A stretch of DNA of 64,000 nt from Marinobacter orientalis. Its GTDB lineage: Bacteria; Pseudomonadota; Gammaproteobacteria; Pseudomonadales; Oleiphilaceae. The translations under genes and the position numbers were made by a program. Below, piece by piece: positions 40,879 to 50,060 of the stretch (positions are counted from its first letter, which is position 1; every line of letters starts with the position of its first letter). The notes under the pieces were generated by a model. It worked only from the letters and a program-made list of their open reading frames with translations. It searched no databases and had not been told where the DNA came from. The DNA lies in NCBI RefSeq assembly GCF_004792665.1, contig NZ_SRZX01000004.1, positions 248,001-312,000 of the forward strand. Reading direction: 5' to 3'.

Positions 40879-41208
40879 TCAGGAACCGGGTAAACAGACC
40901 TCTCTGCTGCGGGCGGTCAGCCTGCTCCACTTCCCTTTATTATTGTTACGGACGGTTCTCAGATAACGGGTCACATCGGAAAAATGCTCATCGGTCGCGC
41001 CCATTTTCCGGGCCTCATCGCCATGCTTATCTGACATGAACACCAGAGCCTTGTAGTCATTGCCTTTTTCAGCGAGCAAGTCACTGAGAAGGGCCAGATG
41101 GCTTGCGCAGAAAATATGCAGGTTGCGCTTGTTGTAATCAACTTCCTGGGCCCAGCCGTTAAGACTGAATACTGTCAGGAGCATCGACACTAAAAGGGTT
41201 TTCTTCAT
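40879..41208 (-). CDS. Small secreted protein of unknown function
   Basis: 109 residues with a signal peptide (MKKTLLVSMLLTVFSLNGWA). The mature part has two cysteines, in IFCASH and REVCLPG, that could pair. Its first 50 bp overlap the end of the OsmC-YcaO gene in another frame, and GGAG precedes the ATG, so it is probably coupled to it. No family recognised. Confidence 0.7.
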   Translation of the reverse strand: MKKTLLVSMLLTVFSLNGWAQEVDYNKRNLHIFCASHLALLSDLLAEKGNDYKALVFMSDKHGDEARKMGATDEHFSDVTRYLRTVRNNNKGKWSRLTARSREVCLPGS

Positions 41209-43411
41209 ACGGATTTACTCCGAAGGATGAATTCTGCCTCGCCGCACGGGCCGCATGCAGTTTTTTATAGCTTTCCACCAGACGCAAATGCTTATCCAGC
41301 CCTTCCAGTTGCATATTGGTCGGTGTAAGGCCGTGAAAGCGAACGCTGCCATTGACCGAGCCTACCACGGCTTCCATGGTCTCCTCACCAAACATACGCC
41401 GGAGGTTGACCAGATAATCATCGAGCTCCAGCTCATCATCAAGGGCGATCTCCAGCACCGCGTTCACCGCACGGTAGAACAGGTTGCGCTCTACCGTGTT
41501 GTCGTTGAACTGCAGGAACGCTTCAACCCGTTCAAGTGCCTCCTCATGCTGTTGCAGCGCCAGATTGACGAGAAGCTTGAGCTCGAGGATAGTGAGCTGA
41601 CCCCAGACCGTATTCTCATCGAACTCGATACCGATCAGGGTAATGATATCCGTGTAGTCATCCATCTGGCTTTCTTCCAGGCGCTCCACCAGATCCGCCA
41701 ACTGGTTGTCATCCAGGGAATGGAGGTTGAGAATATCTTCCCGGTAGTCCAGTGCCTTGTTGGTGTTATCCCAGATCAGGTCGTCGGCCGGATAGACCTC
41801 GGAATAGCCTGGCACCAGAATACGGCACACCGGCGCACCCAGTTCTTCATAGACAGCGACGTAGACCTCCCTGTCCATCTCCCTGAGAATATTGAACAGG
41901 CAGGCGGCCTCTTCCGCGTTGGTACCGGAGAAATCCCACTCGCAGAAATCGTAATCCGACTTCGCGCTGAAAAAACGCCAGGACACCACACCGGTGGAAT
42001 CAATAAAGTGTTCCACAAAATTGTTGGGTTCGGTGACCGCGAGGCTGTTGAAGGTCGGCGGCGGTACATCGTTCAGGCCCTCGAAACTGCGGCCCTGCAG
42101 CAATTCCGTGAGGCTCCGCTCCAGCGCCACTTCCAGGCTCGGATGGGCACCAAAGGAGGCGAAGACACCACCGGTTCGCGGATTCATCAGGGTGACGCAC
42201 ATTACCGGGAACCGGCCACCCAGGGAGGCATCCTTGACCAGGGTGGGGAAACCCTGTGTTTCCAGCGCTTCCACGCCCTCCAGAATATGCGGATACTTTT
42301 CCAGTACTTCGCTGGGGACGTCCGGCAGAGCAATCTCTTCTTCGATAATCTGCTTTTTTACCGCCCGCTCAAAAATCTCCGACAGGCACTGTACCTGTGC
42401 TTCGTGCAACGTATTCCCTGCACTCATACCATTACTGAGGTACAGGTTCTCAATCAGGTTCGAAGGGAAATAAACCACCTGGCCGTCTGACTGGCGCACG
42501 AAAGGCAGGGAGACAATGCCACGCCCGATTTTGCCGGAGTTGGTATCGATCAGGCTGGAGCCGTACAGCTCGCCTTCGGGGTTGTAGATAGCCAGGCAGT
42601 AATCATCCAGGATGCCTTCCGGCAGTTCGTCGTCGGGGCCCGGCCTGAACCATTTCTCGTTCGGATAATGAACGAACTCGCTGTTGGCGATGTCCTCCCC
42701 GAAAAACTGGTCGTTGTAGAAGAAGTTGCAGTTCAGCCGTTCAATGAATTCACCCAGTGCTGAACACAGCGCGCTTTCCTTGGTGGCGCCCTTGCCGTTG
42801 GTAAAGCACATGGGTGAGGCAGCATCGCGGATGTGCAGGGACCACACATGGGGCACGATGTTGCGCCAGGAGGCGATCTCGATTTTCATGCCCAGATCCT
42901 CGAGGATGCGGGTCATGTTGGCGATGGTCTGCTCCAGGGGAAGATCCTTGCCCTCGATATAGGTGCTGGTACCGCCCTCTGGCCTGGTCATCAGCAGGGC
43001 CTGGGCATCCGCACCGAGATTCTCGACCGTTTCAATCTCGAACGTCGGGCCGGTTTGCACCACCTTCTTGACGGTATAGCGATCGATGGATCGCAGAATC
43101 CCCTGCCGGTCCTTGTCGGAAATGTCTTCCGGCAACTCTACCTGGATCTTGAAAATCTGGTTGTAGCGGTTTTCCGGGTCCACGATGTTGTTCTGGGCGA
43201 GGCGGATATTCTCGGTAGGAATGTTCCGCGCCAGGCAATAAACGCGAACAAAATAGGCCGCGCACAGAGCCGAGGAGGCCAGAAAGTAGTCGAAAGGGCT
43301 GGGCGCCGATCCGTCGCCCTTGTAACGGATGGGCTGGTCGGTAACGACGGTGAAATCATCAAACTTGGCTTCAAGCCTGAGGTTGTCGAGAAAATTGACG
43401 TTGATTTCCAT
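41159..43411 (-). CDS. ycaO: OsmC domain fused to YcaO
   Basis: 750 residues. Residues 1-150 are an OsmC-like fold (thiol peroxidase family; GDGSAPSPFDYFLASSALC). Residues 160-560 are a YcaO ATP-dependent cyclodehydratase fold, with EFIERLNCNFFYND and HEAQVQCLSEIFERAV carrying the ATP/Mg acidic residues. The C-terminal 190 residues are helical and TPR-like. E. coli YcaO helps RimO methylthiolate ribosomal protein S12; the OsmC fusion hints at a link to redox chemistry. No macrocycle precursor gene is adjacent. Confidence 0.9.
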   Translation of the reverse strand: MEINVNFLDNLRLEAKFDDFTVVTDQPIRYKGDGSAPSPFDYFLASSALCAAYFVRVYCLARNIPTENIRLAQNNIVDPENRYNQIFKIQVELPEDISDKDRQGILRSIDRYTVKKVVQTGPTFEIETVENLGADAQALLMTRPEGGTSTYIEGKDLPLEQTIANMTRILEDLGMKIEIASWRNIVPHVWSLHIRDAASPMCFTNGKGATKESALCSALGEFIERLNCNFFYNDQFFGEDIANSEFVHYPNEKWFRPGPDDELPEGILDDYCLAIYNPEGELYGSSLIDTNSGKIGRGIVSLPFVRQSDGQVVYFPSNLIENLYLSNGMSAGNTLHEAQVQCLSEIFERAVKKQIIEEEIALPDVPSEVLEKYPHILEGVEALETQGFPTLVKDASLGGRFPVMCVTLMNPRTGGVFASFGAHPSLEVALERSLTELLQGRSFEGLNDVPPPTFNSLAVTEPNNFVEHFIDSTGVVSWRFFSAKSDYDFCEWDFSGTNAEEAACLFNILREMDREVYVAVYEELGAPVCRILVPGYSEVYPADDLIWDNTNKALDYREDILNLHSLDDNQLADLVERLEESQMDDYTDIITLIGIEFDENTVWGQLTILELKLLVNLALQQHEEALERVEAFLQFNDNTVERNLFYRAVNAVLEIALDDELELDDYLVNLRRMFGEETMEAVVGSVNGSVRFHGLTPTNMQLEGLDKHLRLVESYKKLHAARAARQNSSFGVNPYEENPFSVDAPDSIQS

Positions 43412-43515
43412 TACGCAGAATCCGGATTGGAGAATTTGGCGGGCCGTAGCCTTGAATGGTCGCCATTATCCAGTTTTTGATGCGCTTCGTCTCGGGCACT
43501 GTGTAAACCAGCCTG

Positions 43516-43755
43516 TCAGGATGCAGATTCCGGTCTGATTATCAGAAGATTGACCGGATCACCATTGTGCAAGACGATTTTCGCATCCGAACTACCGGCG
43601 CTGAAGTCCAGAACCTGACCAGGCTCCAGATCAATATCCACCCGGCATGCGTCACTGCAAATCAGGCTGACCGAGAGCTTTTCTGATGCTGTATTTTCAA
43701 TGCTCGCTGTATCACCGGCTCTGATTGTTTCATCAATATCTGCAGGATTTTTCAT
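43516..43755 (-). CDS. Hypothetical protein
   Basis: 79 residues, predicted mostly beta, with ICSDACRVDIDLEPGQVLDF. It overlaps the end of the truncated DUF1643 gene by 23 bp. The ribosome-binding site is weak. Not recognised; it may be real or a chance frame. Confidence 0.45.
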   Translation of the reverse strand: MKNPADIDETIRAGDTASIENTASEKLSVSLICSDACRVDIDLEPGQVLDFSAGSSDAKIVLHNGDPVNLLIIRPESAS

Positions 43756-44140
43756 GGTTTATTTTACCTTGGGTGTGATGATGTGGTGGCTGACGTGCTG
43801 CTACCACAGCACCGGCTGACCTTGAGATTTCTACCAACCATTTGTCGTTCTCAGGGCCGGCCGGGGCTTTCACTCTCATCATATCTGCCGGGACCGTTGC
43901 CCTGAAAGCGAACAGGTTAACCACACAAACACCACCATACCCCCAAAACTGTGCAAAAGAGATGCAACGATTGATGGTGGGATCATTCTGAAATTCATCG
44001 GCGGTGGATGGGTTCAGGCCAATAATGGCAACATAAGGCCTGGCTTCATCCCACACGCGCCAGAGCGCATACCGGTAATTTCTGCAGTCGGAAAATGCAG
44101 CGTCAGTCTTCAAACATATCTCCCAGGCTGAAATGGGCAT
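43733..44140 (-). pseudogene. DUF1643 family protein, C-terminally truncated
   Basis: The frame begins as a DUF1643 protein: YRYALWRVWDEARPYVAIIGLNPSTADEFQNDPTINRC and GYGGVCVVNLFAFRAT, normal so far. After SAGAVVAA, where the family continues with a WG.HG-type motif, it runs into an unrelated tail and stops at 135 residues, short of the usual 150-180. DUF1643 genes are frequent integron cassette cargo, and a degenerate attC-like site lies at its 5' side. Confidence 0.7.
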
Positions 44141-44209
44141 TTAATGTCCTGGCTTTGCGGCGTGCAAGAGGGCCAGCGTAGGTGAGTCCGACAGCAACGA
44201 TATAACCGG
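44141..44209 (-). repeat. Degenerate attC-like site
   Basis: Contains GGCTTTGCGGCGTGC...GGCCAGCG...GTCCGACA, closely matching the better attC at 55030-55100. The core ends have decayed (TTTAATG and TATAACC). Confidence 0.6.
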
Positions 44210-44324
44210 AGGGCTTGCACTACCCCCGAACTGCCGAGTATGCCCATCACCTACATTAAGATTATAATCACGGCCTAAGCCAGACCCACTCTACTATTGA
44301 ACTCCAAGCCCCGGGCCTATTACT

Positions 44325-45324
44325 GTGAGCACCCTCCGTCGAAGTGAAAAAAGACAGGCCAAGCCTGCTCACAAAGATCTGCACCCGAGGAATCTGCACA
44401 ATCAGGGCTATGACTTTCCGGCTCTCGTAAAAAGCCACCCGGCACTGGCCCCCCATGTGAAACCGAACGCTCATGGCGAGCTTTCCATCGATTTCGCAGA
44501 CCCATTGGCAGTAAAAACTCTCAACGCCGCGTTATTAAACCGATACTACAACATTGTAGACTGGGATATTCCAGAAGGAGCGCTTTGCCCACCAATCCCG
44601 GGCAGAGCCGATTATATCCATTACATGGCGGACCTACTTGTTGGGGCTGGGCCCGGGCTTGAACAGCCCGGCATCAAGCTGCTCGATATAGGAACTGGCG
44701 CAAATGGAATCTATCCGCTACTGGCCTCCCAGATTTACGGCTGGCAATGTGTCGGCAGTGACATCAACACCCAGTCGCTTGAGAACGTAGCCGCGATTAT
44801 CGCCAACAACCCCACACTCGAAGACCGCGTCACACTGCGCACGCAGGACGATAAAAACCACATGTTTGAAGGGATCATTCAAGCCGGGGAGTTCTTCGAC
44901 GTCAGCGTATGCAACCCACCGTTCCATGCCTCGCCCGATGAAGCACTTAAAGGCAGCAGGCTTAAACTTAATAACCTTGCCCGTAGCCGCGGTGAACAGA
45001 AAGCAAAAACCGAATCCCCCCCCCCTGAACTTTGGCGGGCTGGGAGCAGAGCTTTGGTGTAAAGGGGGTGAACATCTCTTTCTGAAAAAGCTGATAAGAG
45101 AAAGCCAGGCGTATTCAACTCAGTGCCGCTGGTTTACCAGCCTGGTTTCAAAAGCCGACAATGTTAAGCCTGCAAAGAAGTTGATTCGTAAGCTCGGTGC
45201 AGTTGATATACGGGAAATAGAAATGAAGCAGGGAAACAAGATTACGAGGGTATTGGCCTGGACATTTATCTTTAGCGCGCCGGGAAAACACAGCAGCCTC
45301 GACTCGGATGTCAGCACATCGTAA
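44325..45324 (+). pseudogene. rlmF: 23S rRNA (adenine1618-N6) methyltransferase, frameshifted at a C10 tract
   Basis: The first frame (44325-45062) carries the RlmF N-terminus (LHPRNLHNQGYDFPALV), an SAM motif LLDIGTGANGIYPLL and the catalytic CNPPFH. At the run of ten C (45016-45025) the reading shifts. The rest, LNFGGLGAELWCKGGE... to ...LAWTFIFSAPGK, is in the next frame and ends at 45324. Nine C would restore one frame of about 333 residues. It could be a phase-variable switch, a pseudogene or a sequencing error. Confidence 0.9.
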
Positions 45325-45465
45325 TCGACCGGCCACCCGGTTGACGGGGTGCAGCTGCCATGTTTAAGTCAAAGAGGGTTCATTTCGCGGAGCCTTTAAA
45401 CGCCGGCCCCATGAACCTGGAAACCAGGAAGGTAACACAGCAACCAGAAACGGAAAGGAGGCACC

Positions 45466-45891
45466 ATGAAACGCAACGCAAGTGCGCACTGGGAAGGCAG
45501 CCTGAAGGAAGGCAAGGGTACGGTTTCCACGGAAAGTGGAGTACTTTCAGAACAGCAGTATTCCTTCAAGACCCGTTTTGAGGATGGCAATGGAACCAAC
45601 CCGGAGGAACTTCTCGGGGCCGCTCACGCAGGCTGTTTTTCCATGGCATTGTCCATGATCCTGGGTGAGTCCGATCATGTGCCTGACAGCATTGATACCA
45701 AGGCCAGTGTCACCCTCAGCGAGGGGGACGGCGGTTTTGAAATATCGGCCATCCATTTTGATGTGACTGCAAAAATACCCGGAATTGACCAGGAAAAATT
45801 CCTCGAAGCAGCCAACACCGCCAAGATGAATTGCCCGGTGTCAAAAGCCCTGAAACCAGACATCACCATGAACGCTCACCTGAAAGACTAG
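45466..45891 (+). CDS. osmC: OsmC/Ohr family peroxiredoxin
   Basis: 141 residues, start preceded by AAAGGAGG. The two redox cysteines lie in [13 protein letters not shown] (Cys55) and [11 protein letters not shown] (about Cys125), as in OsmC, which reduces organic hydroperoxides. It starts about 140 bp after rlmF and is followed by a terminator. Confidence 0.92.
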   Translation: MKRNASAHWEGSLKEGKGTVSTESGVLSEQQYSFKTRFEDGNGTNPEELLGAAHAGCFSMALSMILGESDHVPDSIDTKASVTLSEGDGGFEISAIHFDVTAKIPGIDQEKFLEAANTAKMNCPVSKALKPDITMNAHLKD

Positions 45892-45932
45892 CCATGACGT
45901 GGTGGGAACTTTCCCCCGCTCAAGATGCGAAG

Positions 45933-45967
45933 AAGGCAGACCAGTAACTAACTGATCTGCCTTTTTT
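45933..45967 (+). terminator. Rho-independent terminator after osmC
   Basis: AAGGCAGA-CCAGT, loop AACTA, ACTG-ATCTGCCTT followed by a T run; about 14 bp of stem with one mismatch. Confidence 0.88.
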
Positions 45968-46059
45968 AAATATGGTAGTGGGTCAGGGTCAAACGGAATC
46001 CGTAAATGCATCCACTACGGTTATTTCAAGATCCATGTTACCCGCTCACTTTCAATAAT

Positions 46060-46236
46060 TTCTAACACCAACAGCACGCGCGGCTGCAAAATGGAGGCAA
46101 AGCCGCAATGTAGGAGGCGTCGCCGTGACTGTGATTGTCAGGAACTGAGGATGGTTCCGCCATTATGTCAGGTCCTGGTAAGGGTTGTAGGCGCAAAGCG
46201 GCGGAAAATCGGTCGCTGTGCAGCCGACTGTTTTGC
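46060..46236 (-). repeat. attC-like remnants downstream of the FMN reductase gene
   Basis: A first degenerate site (46060-46143) runs from TTCTAAC to GTCAGGA and holds a GCGGCT/AGCCGC stem. A second, half site (about 46195-46236) contains GCGGCGGAAAATCGGTCGC and TGTGCAGCCGA, identical to full sites at 54396 and 55706, and ends GTTTTGC. It marks the 3' end of the FMN reductase cassette. Confidence 0.65.
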
Positions 46237-46244
46237 TAATCACA

Positions 46245-46904
46245 CTAAGGCGCGTTGCGTTCGGATGGATCCGTCTTGAAATCCCTTACCAGCTTATGCG
46301 GATCAACCTGCGCTCGATATTCCTTCGCCGCCTGAGCCCACCAGATCAATTGATTGAAGGTTCGACCAAAATAAGCGAACCAGGAGTCTTTATCTTCCCC
46401 AGCCTCCGGTGATCCATCTGCCGCAAAGACTTCTTGTGCCCTGGGCACATGTATCATCGCAGAAACTGGCAGGCAGCCCAGCTCTGAAAGAAACGTGCGC
46501 AGGCCGACCGCTGCACGCATCCCGCCCCACTGGCCTGCCGAATAGGTCACGATCGCACTTGGCTTGTAGGAGAACAGGGAACTGCCAAAATGGTTCAACA
46601 GATTGGCAAGCGCCGGGCTCATTGAATGGTTATATTCGGGGCTGATCATAACGAATCCATCGGCACTTTCTATTTTCTCCGCCAATTGATTAAGTTCCGC
46701 AGGCGCCTTGCTCCGTGGGTAAGCGAAGTGCGGCTTGAAGACAGCTTCTGGTGGATAATCCAGAGCATCAACCAACTCTACCTCATGTCCGGCATATCGA
46801 CTTTTCAGACATTCGAGAACCGCTTCTGTGACCCGAACACCCAGGCGGGCCGGCTTCGGAGGAGTACTATCGCGCACGGTGCCCAAGAAAACCAAGAATT
46901 TCAT
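46245..46904 (-). CDS. NAD(P)H-dependent FMN reductase (flavodoxin-like)
   Basis: 219 residues with the FMN-binding start FLVFLGTVRDSTPPKPARLG and SPEYNHSMSPALANLLNHFG, the NADPH-dependent FMN reductase signature. The start ATG 46904 has GGAG six bases upstream; earlier ATGs do not. attC-like sites on both sides suggest it is a cassette gene. It might reduce flavin or quinones. Confidence 0.85.
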   Translation of the reverse strand: MKFLVFLGTVRDSTPPKPARLGVRVTEAVLECLKSRYAGHEVELVDALDYPPEAVFKPHFAYPRSKAPAELNQLAEKIESADGFVMISPEYNHSMSPALANLLNHFGSSLFSYKPSAIVTYSAGQWGGMRAAVGLRTFLSELGCLPVSAMIHVPRAQEVFAADGSPEAGEDKDSWFAYFGRTFNQLIWWAQAAKEYRAQVDPHKLVRDFKTDPSERNAP

Positions 46905-46930
46905 TTGGAACTCCATCTGATAGCAATGCT

Positions 46931-47028
46931 GCATGACGCCCTTGTTTAGCGGCGCCCAAGTAGCGCAGCGAAATGGGCGTCCGGTGGAGAGCCGCAGGCC
47001 CGGAACGAACTACAACAATTGGTTATGT
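46931..47028 (-). repeat. attC-like site
   Basis: The core stretch GGGCGTCCGGTGGAG...GCCG...CCCGGAACG and the end TTGGTTATG match the site at 58454-58537 (GGGCGTCTGGTGGAGGCCG, CCGGAACG, TGGTTATG). About 98 bp. Confidence 0.7.
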
Positions 47029-47168
47029 GGTGTGCGGCGCAAACATGATGATCGCCATGAAAATATACACACCACCATACGCAGCGTAGACCCTGCCAGC
47101 AGCTTTGGGATGAAGCGGCAGTTAACCACGCAAATGCCGCAGGATTCAACTCGCCTGGCACTGGCAGC
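47027..47168 (-). pseudogene. ynfA (UPF0060) C-terminal fragment, frameshifted
   Basis: On the minus strand one frame reads NPAAFAWL, and after a shift [18 protein letters not shown] follows, the conserved C-terminal core of YnfA membrane proteins. The N-terminal half and the last helix are missing. It ends at the attC-like site and abuts the sulfatase fragment at 47171. This is a dead remnant. Confidence 0.7.
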
Positions 47169-47171
47169 CAG

Positions 47172-47360
47172 ATGGAGGGTTATAAATTACGGAGATTGCC
47201 CTGGCGCGACGTGTACCTGACAGGCGCCTACGAACTGCGCCATGGTGTTCCCGACAATGGCCTGAATGCCGCCGAGATGGAAGAGGTGCTACTGAACACG
47301 CCGGTTACCCGCTTTTTCGACACCATGGCCGTCCGGCTGAAAGCTGACGAGGCCGGTGTT
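47172..47360 (+). pseudogene. Alkyl sulfatase fragment
   Basis: LPWRDVYLTGAYELRHGV, then LLNTPVTRFFDTMAVRLK, resemble the dimerisation domain of SdsA1/BDS1-type alkyl sulfatases. There is no catalytic metallo-beta-lactamase part, and the frame decays after ADEAG. It is joined directly to the ynfA remnant, so this is a recombination junction. Confidence 0.6.
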
Positions 47361-47538
47361 CGTAGACATGCTGGACAAGCCGGACGGAAGGTTCAATATC
47401 GTCACGCCCTGACGCTTTTCCAGATCGGGCCCAGGGCGGGCCAGCTCTGTTCTGCCATGATTCAGCGGTGCTGGGCTGGTGCCCGGCGGATCTTCCACTA
47501 CTATCAAGGTAAGTGTTGGCGCTGGAGACGACGTTACC

Positions 47539-49023
47539 GTGGGACTGTCGATCAAAAAAACGGAATTTTCAACAGAGGAGTTTGAACGTTTTGCTGTCAA
47601 GGTCCGGACGGATCTTACAGCACTCACTCATCTTCTGAACCGACCCGGCTTTGGTGAGGGAGAGAGTTCCATTGGCGCCGAGGTCGAGTTTTACATCGTA
47701 AACTCTGACCTGCGTGCCCAACCCATCAACACAGAAATCGCCGCCCGCGTGCAGGACCCCCAGCTGACGGTTGAGCTCAACCGTTTCAATCTCGAATACA
47801 ACCTCAGCCCCCAGGCTTTCAGGGGAGAACCGTTTGCCCGAACAGAGCGAGAGCTGCTCGCTGCGATCCAGCGAATCAACCGGCATGCCGCATCACTCGA
47901 TGGGGAACTGGTACCAATTGGCATTCTGCCCACACTTCGTCAGTCGGATATGGGGGCAAAGGTGATGACAGACGAACCCCGCTACCATGCTCTGTCCAGT
48001 GCGCTGCTCAAACAGCGGGGCGAACCGTTCAGCATCCATATTGGCGGCAATGATGTCATAGACCTGGAGGCCGATGATGTCTACATGGAAGGGGCCAATA
48101 CCTCGTTCCAGCTGCACTGGCGTGTCCCTGCCCACCGTTTCGCCGATTACTTCAACGCGGTCCAGCTGGTGACGCCGGTTGTGCTGGCTCTGGCCAGTAA
48201 CTCGCCCAGTCTGTTTGGCCACCACCTCTGGGACGAAACCCGTATTGCCCTGTTCAAGCAATCCATCGACAGCCGCTCCCCCAATCATAAAACCTGGCGC
48301 CATCCATCGAGAGTCTATTATGGAAACGGCTGGGCGCGCAGTGCCTGGGAACTGTTTGCAGCCTCCGCATCACTGTATCCGCCCATCATTCCACTGATGT
48401 CGGAGGAAGATCCGATGGCGATCATTGATCGTGGCGAGGTGCCGGAACTGACCGAACTGCGCCTGCACCATGGGACCACATGGCCCTGGAATCGAGCCAT
48501 TTTTGATCACGCAGACGGGGGGCATCTGCGCATCGAGATCCGTTCCCTGCCTGCAGGGCCCACTGCCGTTGATATGTGTGCGAACGGACTGTTCGTGATC
48601 GGGGCTGCGCTGGCAGTGCTGGATGACATCCGTCATCTGACGTCGATACTTCCGTTCCATTACACCGAACACAATTTTTACCGGGCCGCCAAATATGGCA
48701 TCGGCGCAGAAATCATCTGGCCGCACAAGGATCAGGTTCAGTTGCAGGATACGCCCCTGCTGGCGGTGGCCCGTGAACTGCTGCCGCGTGCCCGGGAGGC
48801 ATTGAAAAGAACAGCCGTGGACGAGACAGAAATTCACCGCCTGCTGGGAATCATCGAAGGCCGTATTGAAGCCAACCTGTCTGGCGCCCGGTGGCAGCGC
48901 CATATCACCGAGTCTTTTCTCAGGTCCCTGAGTCCTGATGAGGCGTTCCGGAGTATGCTGTCTCTGTACATGACCAACCAGAAGAAAAACATGCCGCTCC
49001 ATGAATGGGCACTGTCACCATGA
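47539..49023 (+). CDS. Glutamate-cysteine ligase-like carboxylate-amine ligase (GCS2 family)
   Basis: About 494 residues. GAEVEFYIVN carries the ATP/metal glutamates, NRFNLEYNLSP and later HHGTTWPWNR and IEIRSLPAGPTAVDM are typical of GCS2-type ligases. It joins glutamate or a similar acid to an amine; the true substrate is unknown. GTG 47539 is preferred as start (GGAG upstream), but GTG 47479 is in frame. It overlaps the M14-type gene by 4 bp. Confidence 0.8.
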   Translation: MGLSIKKTEFSTEEFERFAVKVRTDLTALTHLLNRPGFGEGESSIGAEVEFYIVNSDLRAQPINTEIAARVQDPQLTVELNRFNLEYNLSPQAFRGEPFARTERELLAAIQRINRHAASLDGELVPIGILPTLRQSDMGAKVMTDEPRYHALSSALLKQRGEPFSIHIGGNDVIDLEADDVYMEGANTSFQLHWRVPAHRFADYFNAVQLVTPVVLALASNSPSLFGHHLWDETRIALFKQSIDSRSPNHKTWRHPSRVYYGNGWARSAWELFAASASLYPPIIPLMSEEDPMAIIDRGEVPELTELRLHHGTTWPWNRAIFDHADGGHLRIEIRSLPAGPTAVDMCANGLFVIGAALAVLDDIRHLTSILPFHYTEHNFYRAAKYGIGAEIIWPHKDQVQLQDTPLLAVARELLPRAREALKRTAVDETEIHRLLGIIEGRIEANLSGARWQRHITESFLRSLSPDEAFRSMLSLYMTNQKKNMPLHEWALSP

Positions 49024-50060
49024 GCAATCCGAACGTTCTTGATCATCTCAATAATCCGTCGCCCCGGACGCTGGGTCGCTCACCCCTTGAGTGGCTGGAG
49101 CGCCTGCAAAAGCCCACGGTAGTGCATGTTGCCGGTTGCGATCGCTCACGTACCCGGGCCATGGCAACGCTTCTTCACGGCAACGAGCCTTCGGGCCTGT
49201 TTGCCCTTCACCGGTGGCTACAGGAGCAACACACGCCCGAGGTCAACATGCTGTTTCTGCTGGGAGGAGTCTATCCCGCGAAGATTCCGCCTGCGTTTTC
49301 ATTTCGCCAGCTGCCCGAGGGACTCGACCTCAACCGCTGCTTCAAAGAACCTTTCCAGAGCGAAGAAGGTGCCATCGCAGAAGCCATGCTGGCAGAGCTT
49401 CATAAGGCGCAACCTGAATGCCTGCTGGACGTGCACAACACCTCAGGTACAGGCCCGGCCTTCGCTGTGACCATCACCAATGACGCCGAACATCAGGCGC
49501 TGACCTCGCTCTACACCGACCGCCTCATAACGACGGACCTTCGTCTGGGTGCGCTGATGGAATACTCTGAGCAGGAAGTGCCCACGGTCACCATCGAGTG
49601 TGGTGGGGCCCAGGATGATCAGGCTCATCACTTGGCGTACGAGGGACTCGTCCGGTACACCTCAAGAGCAGACGTGTTGTCACTGGAAAAAGCGGAGTGG
49701 GATGTCGCTGTACTGCGAAACCCGATTCGGGTGGAACTGGCTCCTGAAGCGACCATAGAATACCGGCTTGAGCCCAGCGGGCAGGCTGACCTCACGTTTC
49801 CGCCAGACATCGAACACCGCAATTTCGGAATCGTTTCCCCGGATGAGCCTCTGGGATGGGTCGGAAAAAAAGGCCTTAGCATACTTACAGCGATCAGCCA
49901 TAACCGGACCGGGAACCTGGAGCAGGTTCTTCGAGTCAGGGGTGGGCAGATCTACCCCGCCCAGGCCATCAAAGCCTTTATGATAACCACCAACCCGGTC
50001 ATTGCAAAGAGTGACTGCCTGTTCTATGCGGTCAAAGCAACGGGCGAACCCATTTTTTAG
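49020..50060 (+). CDS. Succinylglutamate desuccinylase / aspartoacylase family (M14-like)
   Basis: 346 residues of the AspA/AstE zinc carboxypeptidase-like family. LLHGNEPSG gives the HxxE zinc ligands, LDLNRCF and DVHNTSGTG the arginine and His ligand parts, and TIECGGAQDD the late catalytic Glu. The ATG overlaps the stop of the ligase gene (ATGA). A ligase and a hydrolase in one operon suggest making and breaking of one amide; inference. Confidence 0.82.
   Translation: MSNPNVLDHLNNPSPRTLGRSPLEWLERLQKPTVVHVAGCDRSRTRAMATLLHGNEPSGLFALHRWLQEQHTPEVNMLFLLGGVYPAKIPPAFSFRQLPEGLDLNRCFKEPFQSEEGAIAEAMLAELHKAQPECLLDVHNTSGTGPAFAVTITNDAEHQALTSLYTDRLITTDLRLGALMEYSEQEVPTVTIECGGAQDDQAHHLAYEGLVRYTSRADVLSLEKAEWDVAVLRNPIRVELAPEATIEYRLEPSGQADLTFPPDIEHRNFGIVSPDEPLGWVGKKGLSILTAISHNRTGNLEQVLRVRGGQIYPAQAIKAFMITTNPVIAKSDCLFYAVKATGEPIF

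Noticed and set aside
45016..45025. Programmed frameshifting in rlmF
   Set aside because: There is no slippery heptamer with downstream structure and the gene is not frameshifted in known relatives; slippage or sequencing error at C10 is simpler.
46092..46244. Possible small gene between osmC and the FMN reductase
   Set aside because: Short frames here have no start signal and the sequence is explained by attC remnants.
47172..47585. A 137-codon open frame upstream of the GCS2-like gene
   Set aside because: Only the first 60 codons look like a protein (alkyl sulfatase fragment); the rest is out of frame and overlaps the start of the real gene.
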